64,000 bases of DNA, taken from NCBI GenBank assembly GCA_035505995.1, contig DATJQF010000230.1, positions 1 to 64,000 of the forward strand, in the 5' to 3' direction. The notes below the pieces were generated by a model. It was not told where the DNA came from. It made no database searches and worked only from the letters and a program-made list of their open reading frames with translations. The stretch is from DATJQF01 sp035505995. Its GTDB lineage: Bacteria; Bacteroidota; Bacteroidia; Bacteroidales; FEN-979. Position numbers and translations under genes: made by a program. Shown here in pieces: positions 26,785 through 35,890 of this stretch (within the stretch, counting starts at the first letter, position 1; each line of letters opens with the position of its first letter).

Positions 26785-28383
26785 TTAATTGATTTTTAAT
26801 CCGATGCCGGCGATGGTCCGTTCCCCGTCCGGTCCTTTCACATTGATATCTTCAAACCAGATACGCTTGTTCTTTTTTGCATCCTGGATGATCTTGAGGA
26901 TCTCGGGAGTCAATCGGTTTCCGGTTACCTTCATCGGAATGACATCACCCGAGATTTCGGTCACGAATGTGAATGAAGTACATACATAACGCAGATCGAA
27001 GTCAAATCCCACCGGCATTTCCGGGACCAGGTACGGGCTGGCGAGCAGCAGGCTCTTGGAAATGAATCCCTCGCTCTTGCCGCCCACCTTCGCGATCGGG
27101 TCGGGCACTCTTTTCAGGCGGAAGGTCATGCTGCCCATGTTTTTGGATTTTCCTGCAAATACTGCCGAAACGCCGACCACGGCTTCTTTGGTTCCTTTCG
27201 GAAGATCATATACGATCCAGGCTTTCCCTTCCGGACGGATCTTCCCGGCCGAGATGGTCGGGGTGACCCTTTCCGGTCCGCCGGGAACGGAAATATCCAC
27301 CGGGTTCTCCACCCCTATATAAAAGACGTTCATCTTGGTGGGAGAGATCGTCAACCCGGGTTTGGCCACGATGAATTCATCTTTGAAATGAAAGGTCATG
27401 GTATCGCCCATCGGGCTAACAACGCGGATGATCCCCGCGAATTTCTTCAGTCCTTCCGCACCGGATGCAAGTTTCAGCGTGACGACCCCGCCGGAGCCCT
27501 GGATCGGGGTAGCCGACTTGAAATTGGCGGGAAGCAGCGTATCGGACCCGAGCACATAGCGCACATCGGGATTCTGTTTGGTGTCGTAAGCGGCCACCAG
27601 GATCTCCGCCTGGTATTCTTCGCCCATGAACACATAGCTGCTTTTCGGAATCACCTTGGCCTGGATCTCGTCGAATTTCCAGTCTTCCGCGGTAACGGAC
27701 GAATAAAGATTGTTCACCACGTCGAATTCCGCATTATAGATCTCCGCCTTGACCTTATTCAGGAGGGTGACATCGGCGGCAAGGATGGTCCGGTAAAAAT
27801 TATGCATTTCCCAGTTTTGCTTCCGGCCGTCCGCATCATAGAAGGGACCTTTGGTGTCCAGCCCCATTTTTATCACGCTCCGGTATTGGGGATCCACCAG
27901 GTCGAGCATCTGCTTGCGGTAATTTTCGATACGTTCCCTCAGCTTTCTGGACTCCCCGGCCGATCCGTCGTGGGAGCTGCCGATCATGTAATTAGTGGGA
28001 AGATCGTAGTTATCTTTTCTTTTCGCATTCCTGAGTATCAGGGTTTTGGCTTCCTCATAAGGAATTCTTTCGGTTTTTTTGATCGCCATGAATTTAACGC
28101 TGTCCACATAATACGCCATATCTTCCGACAGCTTCTGCGCGATTTTCGCTTTCTCCCAGTAGGGTCCCACTTTATTCGGGTTCAACTGATATTGCTGCTT
28201 GAATCTTGCAAACGTGTTATCGAGTTTCTTGGAGAAGTTCTCATTGGTAGTTTCCATGCTTTCATTCACCACAAGGAACGCATCGAGGATCTGTTTCGAG
28301 ACATTCAGTGCAAGTAAGGCCGTAAGCACAAGATACATCATACCGATCATCTTTTGCCTCGGGGTCTCCTTATATCCAGCCAT
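26785..28383 (-). CDS. gldM: Type IX secretion motor protein GldM (PorM)
   Basis: GldM spans the periplasm and, with GldL, forms the proton-driven rotary motor that energises T9SS and gliding. The 532-residue protein starts MAGYKETPRQKMIGMMYLVLTALLALNVSK, with one inner-membrane helix at ~14-32. A long helical region and four beta domains follow, including FMGEEYQAEILVAAYDTKQNP and VENPVDISVPGG. Length is slightly above the usual ~515. It follows gldL by 52 bases. Confidence 0.95.
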   Translation of the reverse strand: MAGYKETPRQKMIGMMYLVLTALLALNVSKQILDAFLVVNESMETTNENFSKKLDNTFARFKQQYQLNPNKVGPYWEKAKIAQKLSEDMAYYVDSVKFMAIKKTERIPYEEAKTLILRNAKRKDNYDLPTNYMIGSSHDGSAGESRKLRERIENYRKQMLDLVDPQYRSVIKMGLDTKGPFYDADGRKQNWEMHNFYRTILAADVTLLNKVKAEIYNAEFDVVNNLYSSVTAEDWKFDEIQAKVIPKSSYVFMGEEYQAEILVAAYDTKQNPDVRYVLGSDTLLPANFKSATPIQGSGGVVTLKLASGAEGLKKFAGIIRVVSPMGDTMTFHFKDEFIVAKPGLTISPTKMNVFYIGVENPVDISVPGGPERVTPTISAGKIRPEGKAWIVYDLPKGTKEAVVGVSAVFAGKSKNMGSMTFRLKRVPDPIAKVGGKSEGFISKSLLLASPYLVPEMPVGFDFDLRYVCTSFTFVTEISGDVIPMKVTGNRLTPEILKIIQDAKKNKRIWFEDINVKGPDGERTIAGIGLKIN

Positions 28384-28435
28384 TTAGTATTAGAATTATA
28401 ATTGGTTTAACCTGGGATTGATTTGTTCTTATAGT

Positions 28436-29620
28436 TTATTTGAGGTTGACATTCATGGCGGAAAGCATGTTCCCATACACCCGGTTCAGAGCGGAAATAT
28501 TCTTTGCCAGTGCGTCCACTTCCTCTTTGAATTTCGCGGTCTTTTCCACAGAGTCATGCAGATTGGAGAGGAAATCATTGATGGTTTCATGCATTTTGAT
28601 GGTCGCTTCCGCCTGTTTTTCGGAACCTTCGATCTGCTGCTCGAACACTTTGTTGAGGATCTCCACGCTGTCCTTGTACCGGGCCGTATTGACCACGGAA
28701 TCCTGCAGGTTGTGGACCAGCTTGTTCATGGCCTCATTTACCTTGTTGGTGGATTCCATCTGGTGGTTTGAGCTTTGCAGGTGCAGTTCATACAGGGCGT
28801 TCAGGGCCGCCAGGTTCTTGGACACATTCTGCAGGTTCTTATTATAGTTGTTCCCTTCCAGCGCAGAGGAGCTCAGTGTTTCGGAGGTCTTGGAAAGCAG
28901 CTCTGCCGATTCATTATATTTTTCAACGAATTTTTTGGCAGAGGTGGTGGCATTTGCAATGGAGCTGTTAAATTCCTTATTGAGGGAGATTTCGTCCTTG
29001 ATGGAATTGGAAGCCTGGAAATAAGCGTCCGAAAGCACGGAAGCATTCTTGGAGATGGATTGCAGGTGTTGCAGGTGTTCCTCGGAAACTGCTACATTAT
29101 GATCCATCGCTTTCGAGGTCTTCTTATAGGATTCATTCAGTACGGAAGCGGATTCGGTGGCCGATTTCATGGTGTTGATGTACTGGTCGTTGGCCAGGGC
29201 TGCATTGCTCACATCCGAAAGCTTGGAGGTGGTTTCGGACAGGTTTCGCAGTCCTTGTCCCAGGTTTTCGATCAGCTCCGGCCCGATCTTGGCTTCCTCC
29301 AGCATTTTATCCAGTTCCTTGGTCACGCTTTCTCCTTCGGTGAGACTGGCCACATCCACGCTTTCGCCATGGTAGATCCCGGCCAGCTGGGGGTAAACGA
29401 GGCTCCAGTCCGGTTCCACATGGGGGGGTTCAAAGGCCGAAAAGAAAAAGATGACGGACTCCGTACCGAGGCCTACGATCAGCATGATATCCGCACCCCA
29501 GTAATGATTGATCTTGAAAAGTGCGCCAATGATCACAACGGAGGCTCCCCATCCGTAAAGTTTGGCCATGAAGTTGCGGTATTTCCTGGACCGCGCCAAT
29601 GCAAATAGACCCGTACCCAT
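28436..29620 (-). CDS. gldL: Type IX secretion motor protein GldL (PorL), extended
   Basis: GldL is the inner-membrane stator-like subunit with two N-terminal helices. Here they are ~20-37 (LYGWGASVVIIGALFKINHY) and ~43-62, with the conserved charged membrane residue in IVGLGTESVIFF. The protein is 394 residues, longer than the ~215 of Flavobacterium GldL and the ~310 of PorL as I recall them. The additional C-terminal part (~120-394) is a predicted coiled coil rich in Asn, Ser, Lys and Glu. It contains internally similar blocks (KNLAALNALYELHL and KNISALNRVYGNML). It lies between gldK and gldM. Confidence 0.93.
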   Translation of the reverse strand: MGTGLFALARSRKYRNFMAKLYGWGASVVIIGALFKINHYWGADIMLIVGLGTESVIFFFSAFEPPHVEPDWSLVYPQLAGIYHGESVDVASLTEGESVTKELDKMLEEAKIGPELIENLGQGLRNLSETTSKLSDVSNAALANDQYINTMKSATESASVLNESYKKTSKAMDHNVAVSEEHLQHLQSISKNASVLSDAYFQASNSIKDEISLNKEFNSSIANATTSAKKFVEKYNESAELLSKTSETLSSSALEGNNYNKNLQNVSKNLAALNALYELHLQSSNHQMESTNKVNEAMNKLVHNLQDSVVNTARYKDSVEILNKVFEQQIEGSEKQAEATIKMHETINDFLSNLHDSVEKTAKFKEEVDALAKNISALNRVYGNMLSAMNVNLK

Positions 29621-29693
29621 AGTTTTGAATGATTAAGTATTTGGTTGTTTTAATAAATGAATTATCTGGCTCACGAGAGAGACTGTAACCGTT

Positions 29694-31061
29694 TTATTTG
29701 TACACATGAGATGCCCGGGAGGGATTGTCGTCCTTCTGCCGTCCCAGGAAGGTTTGTACACAACGGAACCCGACGTAGCATTTTGCAGAATCCTGGTATT
29801 CGTACGAGCGGCTCGACACGCGAAGGTAGTAGGCGACGTCTTTCCAGGAACCGCCTCGTGTCACTTTACGTTTCATGGCCGGTGGATCCGAATCCTTGGC
29901 ATTGTATTTATAATCGGGATTCAGGTCCCAGGTGAAATTATAGGAAGAGGGATTGAAAGCGGAACTGGTCCATTCCGCCACGTTTCCGGCCATATCATAC
30001 AGACCGAAATCATTGGCCGGGTAATGCGCCACGATCACCGGCACCGCGCCGCCGTCGTCGATATAATCACCCCGCATCGGCTTGAAGTTCGCCAGGAAGC
30101 AGCCTTTATCATTACGGGTGTACGGACCTCCCCACGGGTAGGGGTTGCCGTCGTTGCCACCCCGGGCTGCCCACTCCCATTCGGCTTCGGTGGGGAGCCG
30201 GTAATCGCTGATGTTCGACTCGCCTTTCTTGCCATACAGGAAGCTGTTCTTCAGCTGGGTCCGCCAGATGCAGAAGGCATTTGCCTGCTTCCAGGTGATG
30301 CCGACTACCGGGTAATTGTCATACGCCGGGTGCCAGAAATATTTTTCCGTCATCGGGTCGTTGAAAGAATATACGTAATCGTGGATCCAGCAGAGGGTAT
30401 CGGGATATACGTTGATGACCTCTTTTCTCACATAGACCGAGCGGTCTTTCAGTCCCTGGGGACGGTTCATGAGGCCGGCCTCCTTCGGATCGCCGGGCTG
30501 CGTGAAATCCTTACGGGCGGCTGCTTTCAGATCCACATAGTAATATTCAAAATAAAGCTTGCGGGTATCAATCTCTTTTCTGCGGAAATAGCGTTCGCTT
30601 TCCGGCAGGTACATCTGGGCCAGGGCCGTCTGCGCATCCTGGTTCTGGGAGTTCCAGTCCAGCTTGGCGTTCCAGTTCAGGAACGGGGGATCAAAGGTTT
30701 CCCCGGTTTTCTTGTTTTCCGAAATAAGGTAGGTTGCTTCATCCACTTCGCCCAGCAGTCGGCGGGCAATGGAATCCCTCACCCAGTAAACGAATTGCCG
30801 GTATTCGTTATTGGTGATCTCCGTCTGGTCCATGTAAAAGGCCTGGATGGTGACTGTCTTGGGGTTGTTCAGCTGGGCATAGGGGACATCCTCGTCTCCC
30901 ACCCCCATCGTGAAACTACCCATGGGGATATACACCATCCCGAAGGGTTCCGGTGCATAATATCGCTTCCTGTTTTTTACTCCGGTAAGCTCCCCGTTTC
31001 CTGAGTTTCCGCAGCTTCCCAGGATCAGGAGCAGAGCAAAATAGATGAGCAGTTTTTTCAT
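29694..31061 (-). CDS. gldK: Type IX secretion lipoprotein GldK (PorK)
   Basis: GldK/PorK is an outer-membrane lipoprotein that forms the periplasmic ring with GldN. The signal peptide MKKLLIYFALLLILGSC ends in lipobox LGSC. The body is a formylglycine-generating-enzyme (FGE)-sulfatase-like fold without its catalytic role: MVYIPMGSFTMGVGDED, WKQANAFCIWR, YRLPTEAEWEWAARGG, YDMAGNVAEWTSSAF and VTRGGSWKDVAYYLRVSSR. It is 455 residues from ATG 31061; a longer reading to 31103 is unlikely because the signal peptide starts at 31061. The -7 box at 31147-31154 may give it an internal promoter. Confidence 0.95.
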   Translation of the reverse strand: MKKLLIYFALLLILGSCGNSGNGELTGVKNRKRYYAPEPFGMVYIPMGSFTMGVGDEDVPYAQLNNPKTVTIQAFYMDQTEITNNEYRQFVYWVRDSIARRLLGEVDEATYLISENKKTGETFDPPFLNWNAKLDWNSQNQDAQTALAQMYLPESERYFRRKEIDTRKLYFEYYYVDLKAAARKDFTQPGDPKEAGLMNRPQGLKDRSVYVRKEVINVYPDTLCWIHDYVYSFNDPMTEKYFWHPAYDNYPVVGITWKQANAFCIWRTQLKNSFLYGKKGESNISDYRLPTEAEWEWAARGGNDGNPYPWGGPYTRNDKGCFLANFKPMRGDYIDDGGAVPVIVAHYPANDFGLYDMAGNVAEWTSSAFNPSSYNFTWDLNPDYKYNAKDSDPPAMKRKVTRGGSWKDVAYYLRVSSRSYEYQDSAKCYVGFRCVQTFLGRQKDDNPSRASHVYK

Positions 31062-31146
31062 TTTCAGGCTGGTTAATGTTAAAAAAATAACGCTGTTTAA
31101 CATTTTTTAGTATTCAACCATTTTAATTATTGCGGCGTCAAACTCG

Positions 31147-31154
31147 CAAAGGTA
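31147..31154 (-). promoter_or_regulatory. Possible internal -7 element upstream of gldK
   Basis: TACCTTTG on the minus strand matches TAnnTTTG, 86 nt before the gldK ATG and 10 nt beyond the porP stop. No -33 TTTG is evident. Between it and gldK lies an inverted repeat (31075-31083 / 31096-31104) in the leader. Confidence 0.4.
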
Positions 31155-31163
31155 AAAATTTTA

Positions 31164-32147
31164 TTATAAGAACCGTGTGTTACGGTAACTTTTCCTGAAT
31201 TTTTCAATTTTAAGCTTGAACAGGTATCCCAGCGTCACTTCCACGCTGCCGTCGTTGTATTTCGACAGGCTGGAAGTGCTGATGTCATAGGAGATCCCGA
31301 CCCGGATGCTCTTGATGTTGATTCCGGCCAGGATCATCACTGCATCCTGGTACCGGTATCCCAATCCGCCCCAGAACTTATTATTATACAGGAGCAGGGC
31401 ATCCACGTCGAAGGAAAAGGCGGCCCCGTCATACAGGAACATGGCCGACGGCTGCAATTCGAACAGCGGGTGTCCCGGGATCACCCAGTTATATCCGCCG
31501 GTCAGGTAATACTGCCTTTTCAGTTTGTAGAAGATCTTTTTCTCCTCGCTCTGCAGGATCTGGTCGGCCGAAAGTCCGACATAAAATTTATCCGGGATCC
31601 TGTAATAGGCGCCCAGGGTCATATCCGCTACCAGCCCGCTGCGCTGGGACTTGTCATCCAGCACGAAATCGCCCGATTCCTGGGCCGGTTTGAACTTGGC
31701 AAAATCGATTTTGGTATTGATGATATCGGCACCGATCCCGCCCGACAATACTCCCGGACCCACATTCGCCCGGTAGGCATAGCATACCTTGATCCCGATA
31801 TTGCTGAAATAGCCCAGCTTGTCCTGGTAGATGCTCAGGGCGGCACCGCCATGCAGAATCGTGATCGGGGCATCGGCCGTTACCAGGTAGGTTTGCGGAC
31901 CGATCTGGTCGCCATCCCCGTCCTTGAACCCGATCCATTGCTGCCTGATCCAGCCGTTCAGGTTGATCCCGTCACTCGATCCCGCATAAGCCGGGTTGAA
32001 TTCCATATTATTGAACATGTACTGCGTCATGACAGTATTCTGCTGGGATTTCCCGATGAGCGGCAGCAGTAAAAGAAAAAATCCCCCCCCGAAAGGAAGC
32101 AAATACTTTAACAAGTGGAATTTTCTCTTTTCTTGCAAAAGCATCAA
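31164..32147 (-). CDS. porP: PorP/SprF family T9SS outer-membrane protein
   Basis: This 327-residue protein belongs to the PorP/SprF family, outer-membrane barrels that link the T9SS core to the surface or to specific cargo such as adhesins. After a signal peptide (~1-34, ending GKSQQ) comes the family hallmark MTQYMFNNMEFNPAYAGS. A beta-barrel pattern ends near YDISTSSLSKYNDGSVEVTL. As the first gene before gldK, gldL, gldM and gldN it reproduces the porPKLMN order of Porphyromonas. Confidence 0.93.
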   Translation of the reverse strand: MMLLQEKRKFHLLKYLLPFGGGFFLLLLPLIGKSQQNTVMTQYMFNNMEFNPAYAGSSDGINLNGWIRQQWIGFKDGDGDQIGPQTYLVTADAPITILHGGAALSIYQDKLGYFSNIGIKVCYAYRANVGPGVLSGGIGADIINTKIDFAKFKPAQESGDFVLDDKSQRSGLVADMTLGAYYRIPDKFYVGLSADQILQSEEKKIFYKLKRQYYLTGGYNWVIPGHPLFELQPSAMFLYDGAAFSFDVDALLLYNNKFWGGLGYRYQDAVMILAGINIKSIRVGISYDISTSSLSKYNDGSVEVTLGYLFKLKIEKFRKSYRNTRFL

Positions 32148-32215
32148 GGTTTGGGTGAGGCAGGTCTAAACAGCGTGCTAAAAGTACTATTTTTTTAACA
32201 ACTGCCTTCAAAACG

Positions 32216-32249
32216 CAAAGCTATTCATTAAAATTACTTTCCCCCCAAA
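32216..32249 (-). promoter_or_regulatory. Promoter of the porP-gldKLMN operon
   Basis: On the minus strand TTTG (32249-32246) is followed after 22 nt by a perfect -7 TAGCTTTG (32223-32216). The porP ATG is 69 nt downstream. Confidence 0.6.
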
Positions 32250-32369
32250 GCACCTGATTATTTTTTATCCCGACACCGGGAATTTTTATATCTCCCGATT
32301 ATACTTTTTTTCCAGAAAAAAGTTTCAGGGGGAACCCTTGCAAATCCTGTGATAAATCTGACAAAGCAC

Positions 32370-32377
32370 TATATTTG
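32370..32377 (+). promoter_or_regulatory. Likely -7 promoter element for the YitT gene
   Basis: TATATTTG matches TAnnTTTG exactly, 43 nt before ATG 32420. The -33 element is not clear. This placement argues against a start codon at 32375. The rest of the 272-base region between porP and this gene shows no further recognisable element besides the porP promoter. Confidence 0.45.
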
Positions 32378-32419
32378 CAGCTATCGGAAAAATCGTCAAA
32401 CCCAATTAAAACAGGCTAT

Positions 32420-33316
32420 ATGTCATTTTTTCTCATCAAGGAAAAACCGTTTACCCGCAAATGGTTCCTTTCCTACAGTCTCATCGTGGCAGGGTCATTT
32501 ATTCTTGCCGCCGGATTCGTGTTGTTCATCACCCCCTATAAAATAGTGCCCGGAGGGGTTTACGGGATTTCCATCATCCTGCATTATCTTTTCGGGACGC
32601 CGGTCGGCATGGTCGCCCTGGCTTTCGACATCCCCCTCACCCTAATCGGGATCCGCATCCTGGGCCCCCGGTTCGGGTTCAAAACGGTCCTGGGGTTCTC
32701 CCTGACCGCCGTCTTTACCGATGTGCTTACCTATTTCTGGGGCTTTGAGCCGCTGGTGAAAGGGGATGCCTTGCTGTCGTCCGTTTTCGGGGGAGTGCTG
32801 GTCGGCGTTGGTCTCGGACTGATCTTTCGCTCGAAAGCCACATCCGGCGGTTCCGACATTGTCGCGATGATCATCGGGAAATACACCAAGCTCCCCCTTG
32901 GGCTCCTGATGATCTATATCGACTCGGCCATCGTGTTGCTGGGCCTGGTCTTTTTCCACGACTGGAAGATCCCCCTGTATTCCTGGATCGAGATCTTCAT
33001 TGCCGGGAAAGTGATCGATGTGGTGCTGGAAGGGGTCAGCTACGACAAATGCCTTTTTATCATCTCAGAGAAATACGAGGAGATCCGGGAAAAGATCATC
33101 ACCAATCTCAACCGGGGAGGCACGTATATCGACGGGAAAGGGATGTACAACCAGGCAGACCGGAAGATCATTTACACGGTGGTGAGCCGGCGCGAGCTCT
33201 TCATCCTCGAGGAATACATCCACCGGATCGATCCCGACGCCTTTCTCACCGTCATGGATGCCACGGAGATCCTCGGGGAAGGATTCAAATCTTTGAAGGA
33301 AAAGCTTTCAGATTAG
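32420..33316 (+). CDS. YitT family membrane protein (DUF161/DUF2179)
   Basis: This 298-residue protein has five or six membrane helices in its first ~200 residues (SLIVAGSFILAAGFVLFITPY, FGTPVGMVALAFDIPLTLIG, and others) with the motif RSKATSGGSDIVAMII. A C-terminal soluble DUF2179 domain (~215-298) contains NRGGTYIDGKGMYNQADRKI. Such proteins may transport or sense ligands, but no substrate is proven. It is convergent with rseP. Confidence 0.85.
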   Translation: MSFFLIKEKPFTRKWFLSYSLIVAGSFILAAGFVLFITPYKIVPGGVYGISIILHYLFGTPVGMVALAFDIPLTLIGIRILGPRFGFKTVLGFSLTAVFTDVLTYFWGFEPLVKGDALLSSVFGGVLVGVGLGLIFRSKATSGGSDIVAMIIGKYTKLPLGLLMIYIDSAIVLLGLVFFHDWKIPLYSWIEIFIAGKVIDVVLEGVSYDKCLFIISEKYEEIREKIITNLNRGGTYIDGKGMYNQADRKIIYTVVSRRELFILEEYIHRIDPDAFLTVMDATEILGEGFKSLKEKLSD

Positions 33317-33365
33317 CGGCTCGCAGAACGGATGATCCGACTCGTCGCCCGTTCCGCCGGGGCAG

Positions 33366-34685
33366 CTATTTAAAGAGCCGGATAATATCGTTCATATTCG
33401 CGAAGATCAGCAACCCGAAAAGGATCACCATCCCCGCGATCTGCGCGTATTCCAGGAACTTTTCTCCCGGCTTCCTCCGGAAGATGATCTCATACAGGAG
33501 GAAGATCACATGCCCGCCGTCCAGGGCCGGGATCGGAAGGACATTCAGGATCGCCAGGATGATGGACAGAAAAGCCGTCAGGGACCAGAAGGACTGCCAA
33601 TCCCAGGAGGACGGGAAGATGCTCCCGATCGTGATAAACCCGCCCACCGACTCATATGCTTTTTCCTGGGAAAAGATCAGCTTGATCGACTTCAGGTAGG
33701 AGCCTGCTTCCGCGAAGGCCTTGCTGAATCCGGCGGGGATCGCGGTCAGGACATTAAAGGTATGTTCCTTCAGGACGAAATAATTGTCCAGGCTCTTGGG
33801 ATACACGCCGATCTTTCCGTCCCCGGTGACCAGGACCGGTACCCGGAGGGTATCCTTCCCGCGCAGCGCCATGACCTGAATGGTCCGGTTCTTATATTTC
33901 GGGGTGACCGCCCGGAACTGGTCATAGAACGGCAGCAGGGTATCATTGATCCCGATCAGCCGGTCGTTGACCCTGAGCCCGGCCTTTTCCGCCGGGGATC
34001 CCGTGCTGAATTTCGATACCTCGAACGGGAACCGGATCGCGATGAAATCCGGGGTCCGGGACTTGATCAGCTTGCTGATGTATCCTTTGGGAATCACCAC
34101 CTCTGTGGGAACCCCGTCGCGGATCACCTGGACCGTTTTGGCTTCTTCCAGGATGATCGTTTTCGGGATGGCATAAAAATCCTCTACGGTCTTATGGTCC
34201 ACCGTCACGATCCGGTCGCCGTTGCGCAGCCCCATCTGATAGCCCAGGGAATCGACGGAGATCCCGTATTTCAGTTCCGAGACCGGCACGTACTTTTCCC
34301 CCCAGACGGACAGCAGGACAATATAGATCACGATGGCCAGGAGCACGTTTACGGTGACGCCCCCCAGCATGATGATCAGCCGCTGCCAGGCCGGCTTGGA
34401 GCGAAACTCCCAGGGTTGCGGAGGCTGCTTCATCTGTTCCCGGTCGAGGGATTCGTCGATCATTCCGGCGATCTTCACGTACCCGCCCATGGGAAGCCAT
34501 CCGATGCCATATTCCGTATCCCCTTTCTTGAATTTGAACAGCGAAAACCAGGGATTGAAGAACAGGTAGAACTTTTCCACGCGGGTCTTGAAGATCCGGG
34601 CGGCAATAAAATGACCGGATTCATGAAAGATGATGAGGATGGATAAGCTCAGCAGCAGCTGTGCGACCTTAATGAGAATCTCCAT
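33366..34685 (-). CDS. rseP: RIP site-2 metalloprotease RseP
   Basis: RseP is an inner-membrane zinc protease that cleaves anti-sigma factors and signal-peptide remnants within the membrane. The active site HESGH is at residues 21-25. The second zinc ligand motif is LPIPALDGGHVIF near residue 390. Two PDZ domains lie in between (GLRNGDRIVTVDHKTVEDF and KAGLRVNDRLIGINDT). The length of 439 residues is normal. It directly follows dxr (25 bases), a common pairing. A possible client is the membrane-anchored ECF partner at 56.8 kb, which is speculation. Confidence 0.94.
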   Translation of the reverse strand: MEILIKVAQLLLSLSILIIFHESGHFIAARIFKTRVEKFYLFFNPWFSLFKFKKGDTEYGIGWLPMGGYVKIAGMIDESLDREQMKQPPQPWEFRSKPAWQRLIIMLGGVTVNVLLAIVIYIVLLSVWGEKYVPVSELKYGISVDSLGYQMGLRNGDRIVTVDHKTVEDFYAIPKTIILEEAKTVQVIRDGVPTEVVIPKGYISKLIKSRTPDFIAIRFPFEVSKFSTGSPAEKAGLRVNDRLIGINDTLLPFYDQFRAVTPKYKNRTIQVMALRGKDTLRVPVLVTGDGKIGVYPKSLDNYFVLKEHTFNVLTAIPAGFSKAFAEAGSYLKSIKLIFSQEKAYESVGGFITIGSIFPSSWDWQSFWSLTAFLSIILAILNVLPIPALDGGHVIFLLYEIIFRRKPGEKFLEYAQIAGMVILFGLLIFANMNDIIRLFK

Positions 34686-34710
34686 GCAGCAGTTTTTAAA
34701 TGAAAGCTTT

Positions 34711-35880
34711 TCAGCCTGTGGGGTTTGATTTTATAAATTCCCTGGCCCGGATCCGGGCTTCGGAATCGGAAGCGATGTAATCCTCATAGCCCGGATGCGC
34801 GACAAAGGTAACAGAATGCATGCATTTCTCCACCAGCTCCGGCATACCGAGGAAGGTGATGCGGTCCTCCAGGAAGGCCTGCACCGCAATTTCATTGGCC
34901 GCATTAAGAATACAGGGCATATTGCCATTCTGCTCCAGCGCCTCGTAAGCCAGTCCGAGGTTCCGGAAGACCTGGTGATCGGGCACTTCGAATGTCAGCC
35001 CGGGAGAGTCCCGGAAGCTGAACCGGGGAAAGCCGGAAGCCAGCCGCCCGGGGTAACCCAGCGCATACTGGATGGGCAGCCTCATATCGGGCAACCCCAT
35101 CTGGGCTTTCATGGAGCCGTCGATGAACTGGACGATGGAATGGATGACGGACTGCGGATGGATCACGACCTCGATCTTCCTCGAATCCAGTCCGAACAGC
35201 CAGTGGGCTTCGATCACCTCCAGCCCTTTGTTCATCAGCGATGCGGAATCGATCGTGACCTTGTTCCCCATTTTCCAGCGGGGATGGTTCAGCGCCGCTT
35301 CTTTCGTCGCTTCCCGGAGATGCTCTATCTTTTTTCCCCGGAAGGGTCCGCCGGATGCCGTGAGGATCAGTTTTTCCACCGACGAGGGATCCTCTCCTTC
35401 CAGGCACTGGAAAATGGCGGAATGCTCTGAATCGACCGGCAGGATCCGCACCCCTTTCGACGCGGCCTCCTTCATCACCAGCTCCCCGGCCACCACCAGG
35501 GTCTCCTTGTTGGCCAGTGCAATATCCTTCCCGCTGCGGATCGCCCGCAGGGTGGGCTCGAGTCCCGCGAATCCAACCAGCGCATTCAGCACCAGGTCGA
35601 TTTCTTCCGATTCCACGATCTGGGCGATCGAGGCCTGGCCGGCAAATACTTTCACCGGAAGCGGATGCAGCGCCTCCCTCACCTTTTCGTAATAGCAGTC
35701 CTCCCCGATCACCACGGCATTGGGAAGGAATTCCCTGGCCTGGTCGATCAGCAGGTCGCAGCGGGTCTGGGCGGTGAGCACCTCTACGGCAAAAAGGCTG
35801 CTGTGGCTGCGAATAACGTCCAGCGCCTGTGACCCGATGGAGCCGGTGGATCCGAGCAAGGCTATCCGCTTTTTCTGCAT
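34711..35880 (-). CDS. dxr: 1-deoxy-D-xylulose 5-phosphate reductoisomerase
   Basis: Dxr (IspC) converts DXP to 2-C-methyl-erythritol 4-phosphate with NADPH, the committed step of the MEP isoprenoid pathway. The NADPH motif RIALLGSTGSIGSQALDVI opens the protein. ALANKETLVVAGELV, PVDSEHSAIFQCL, LTASGGPF and DSASLMNKGLEVIEAHWLF are active-site blocks. The length of 389 residues is normal. It sits between the M23 peptidase (10 bases) and rseP in one minus-strand operon. Confidence 0.97.
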   Translation of the reverse strand: MQKKRIALLGSTGSIGSQALDVIRSHSSLFAVEVLTAQTRCDLLIDQAREFLPNAVVIGEDCYYEKVREALHPLPVKVFAGQASIAQIVESEEIDLVLNALVGFAGLEPTLRAIRSGKDIALANKETLVVAGELVMKEAASKGVRILPVDSEHSAIFQCLEGEDPSSVEKLILTASGGPFRGKKIEHLREATKEAALNHPRWKMGNKVTIDSASLMNKGLEVIEAHWLFGLDSRKIEVVIHPQSVIHSIVQFIDGSMKAQMGLPDMRLPIQYALGYPGRLASGFPRFSFRDSPGLTFEVPDHQVFRNLGLAYEALEQNGNMPCILNAANEIAVQAFLEDRITFLGMPELVEKCMHSVTFVAHPGYEDYIASDSEARIRAREFIKSNPTG

Positions 35881-35890
35881 GTCCCGCCTG

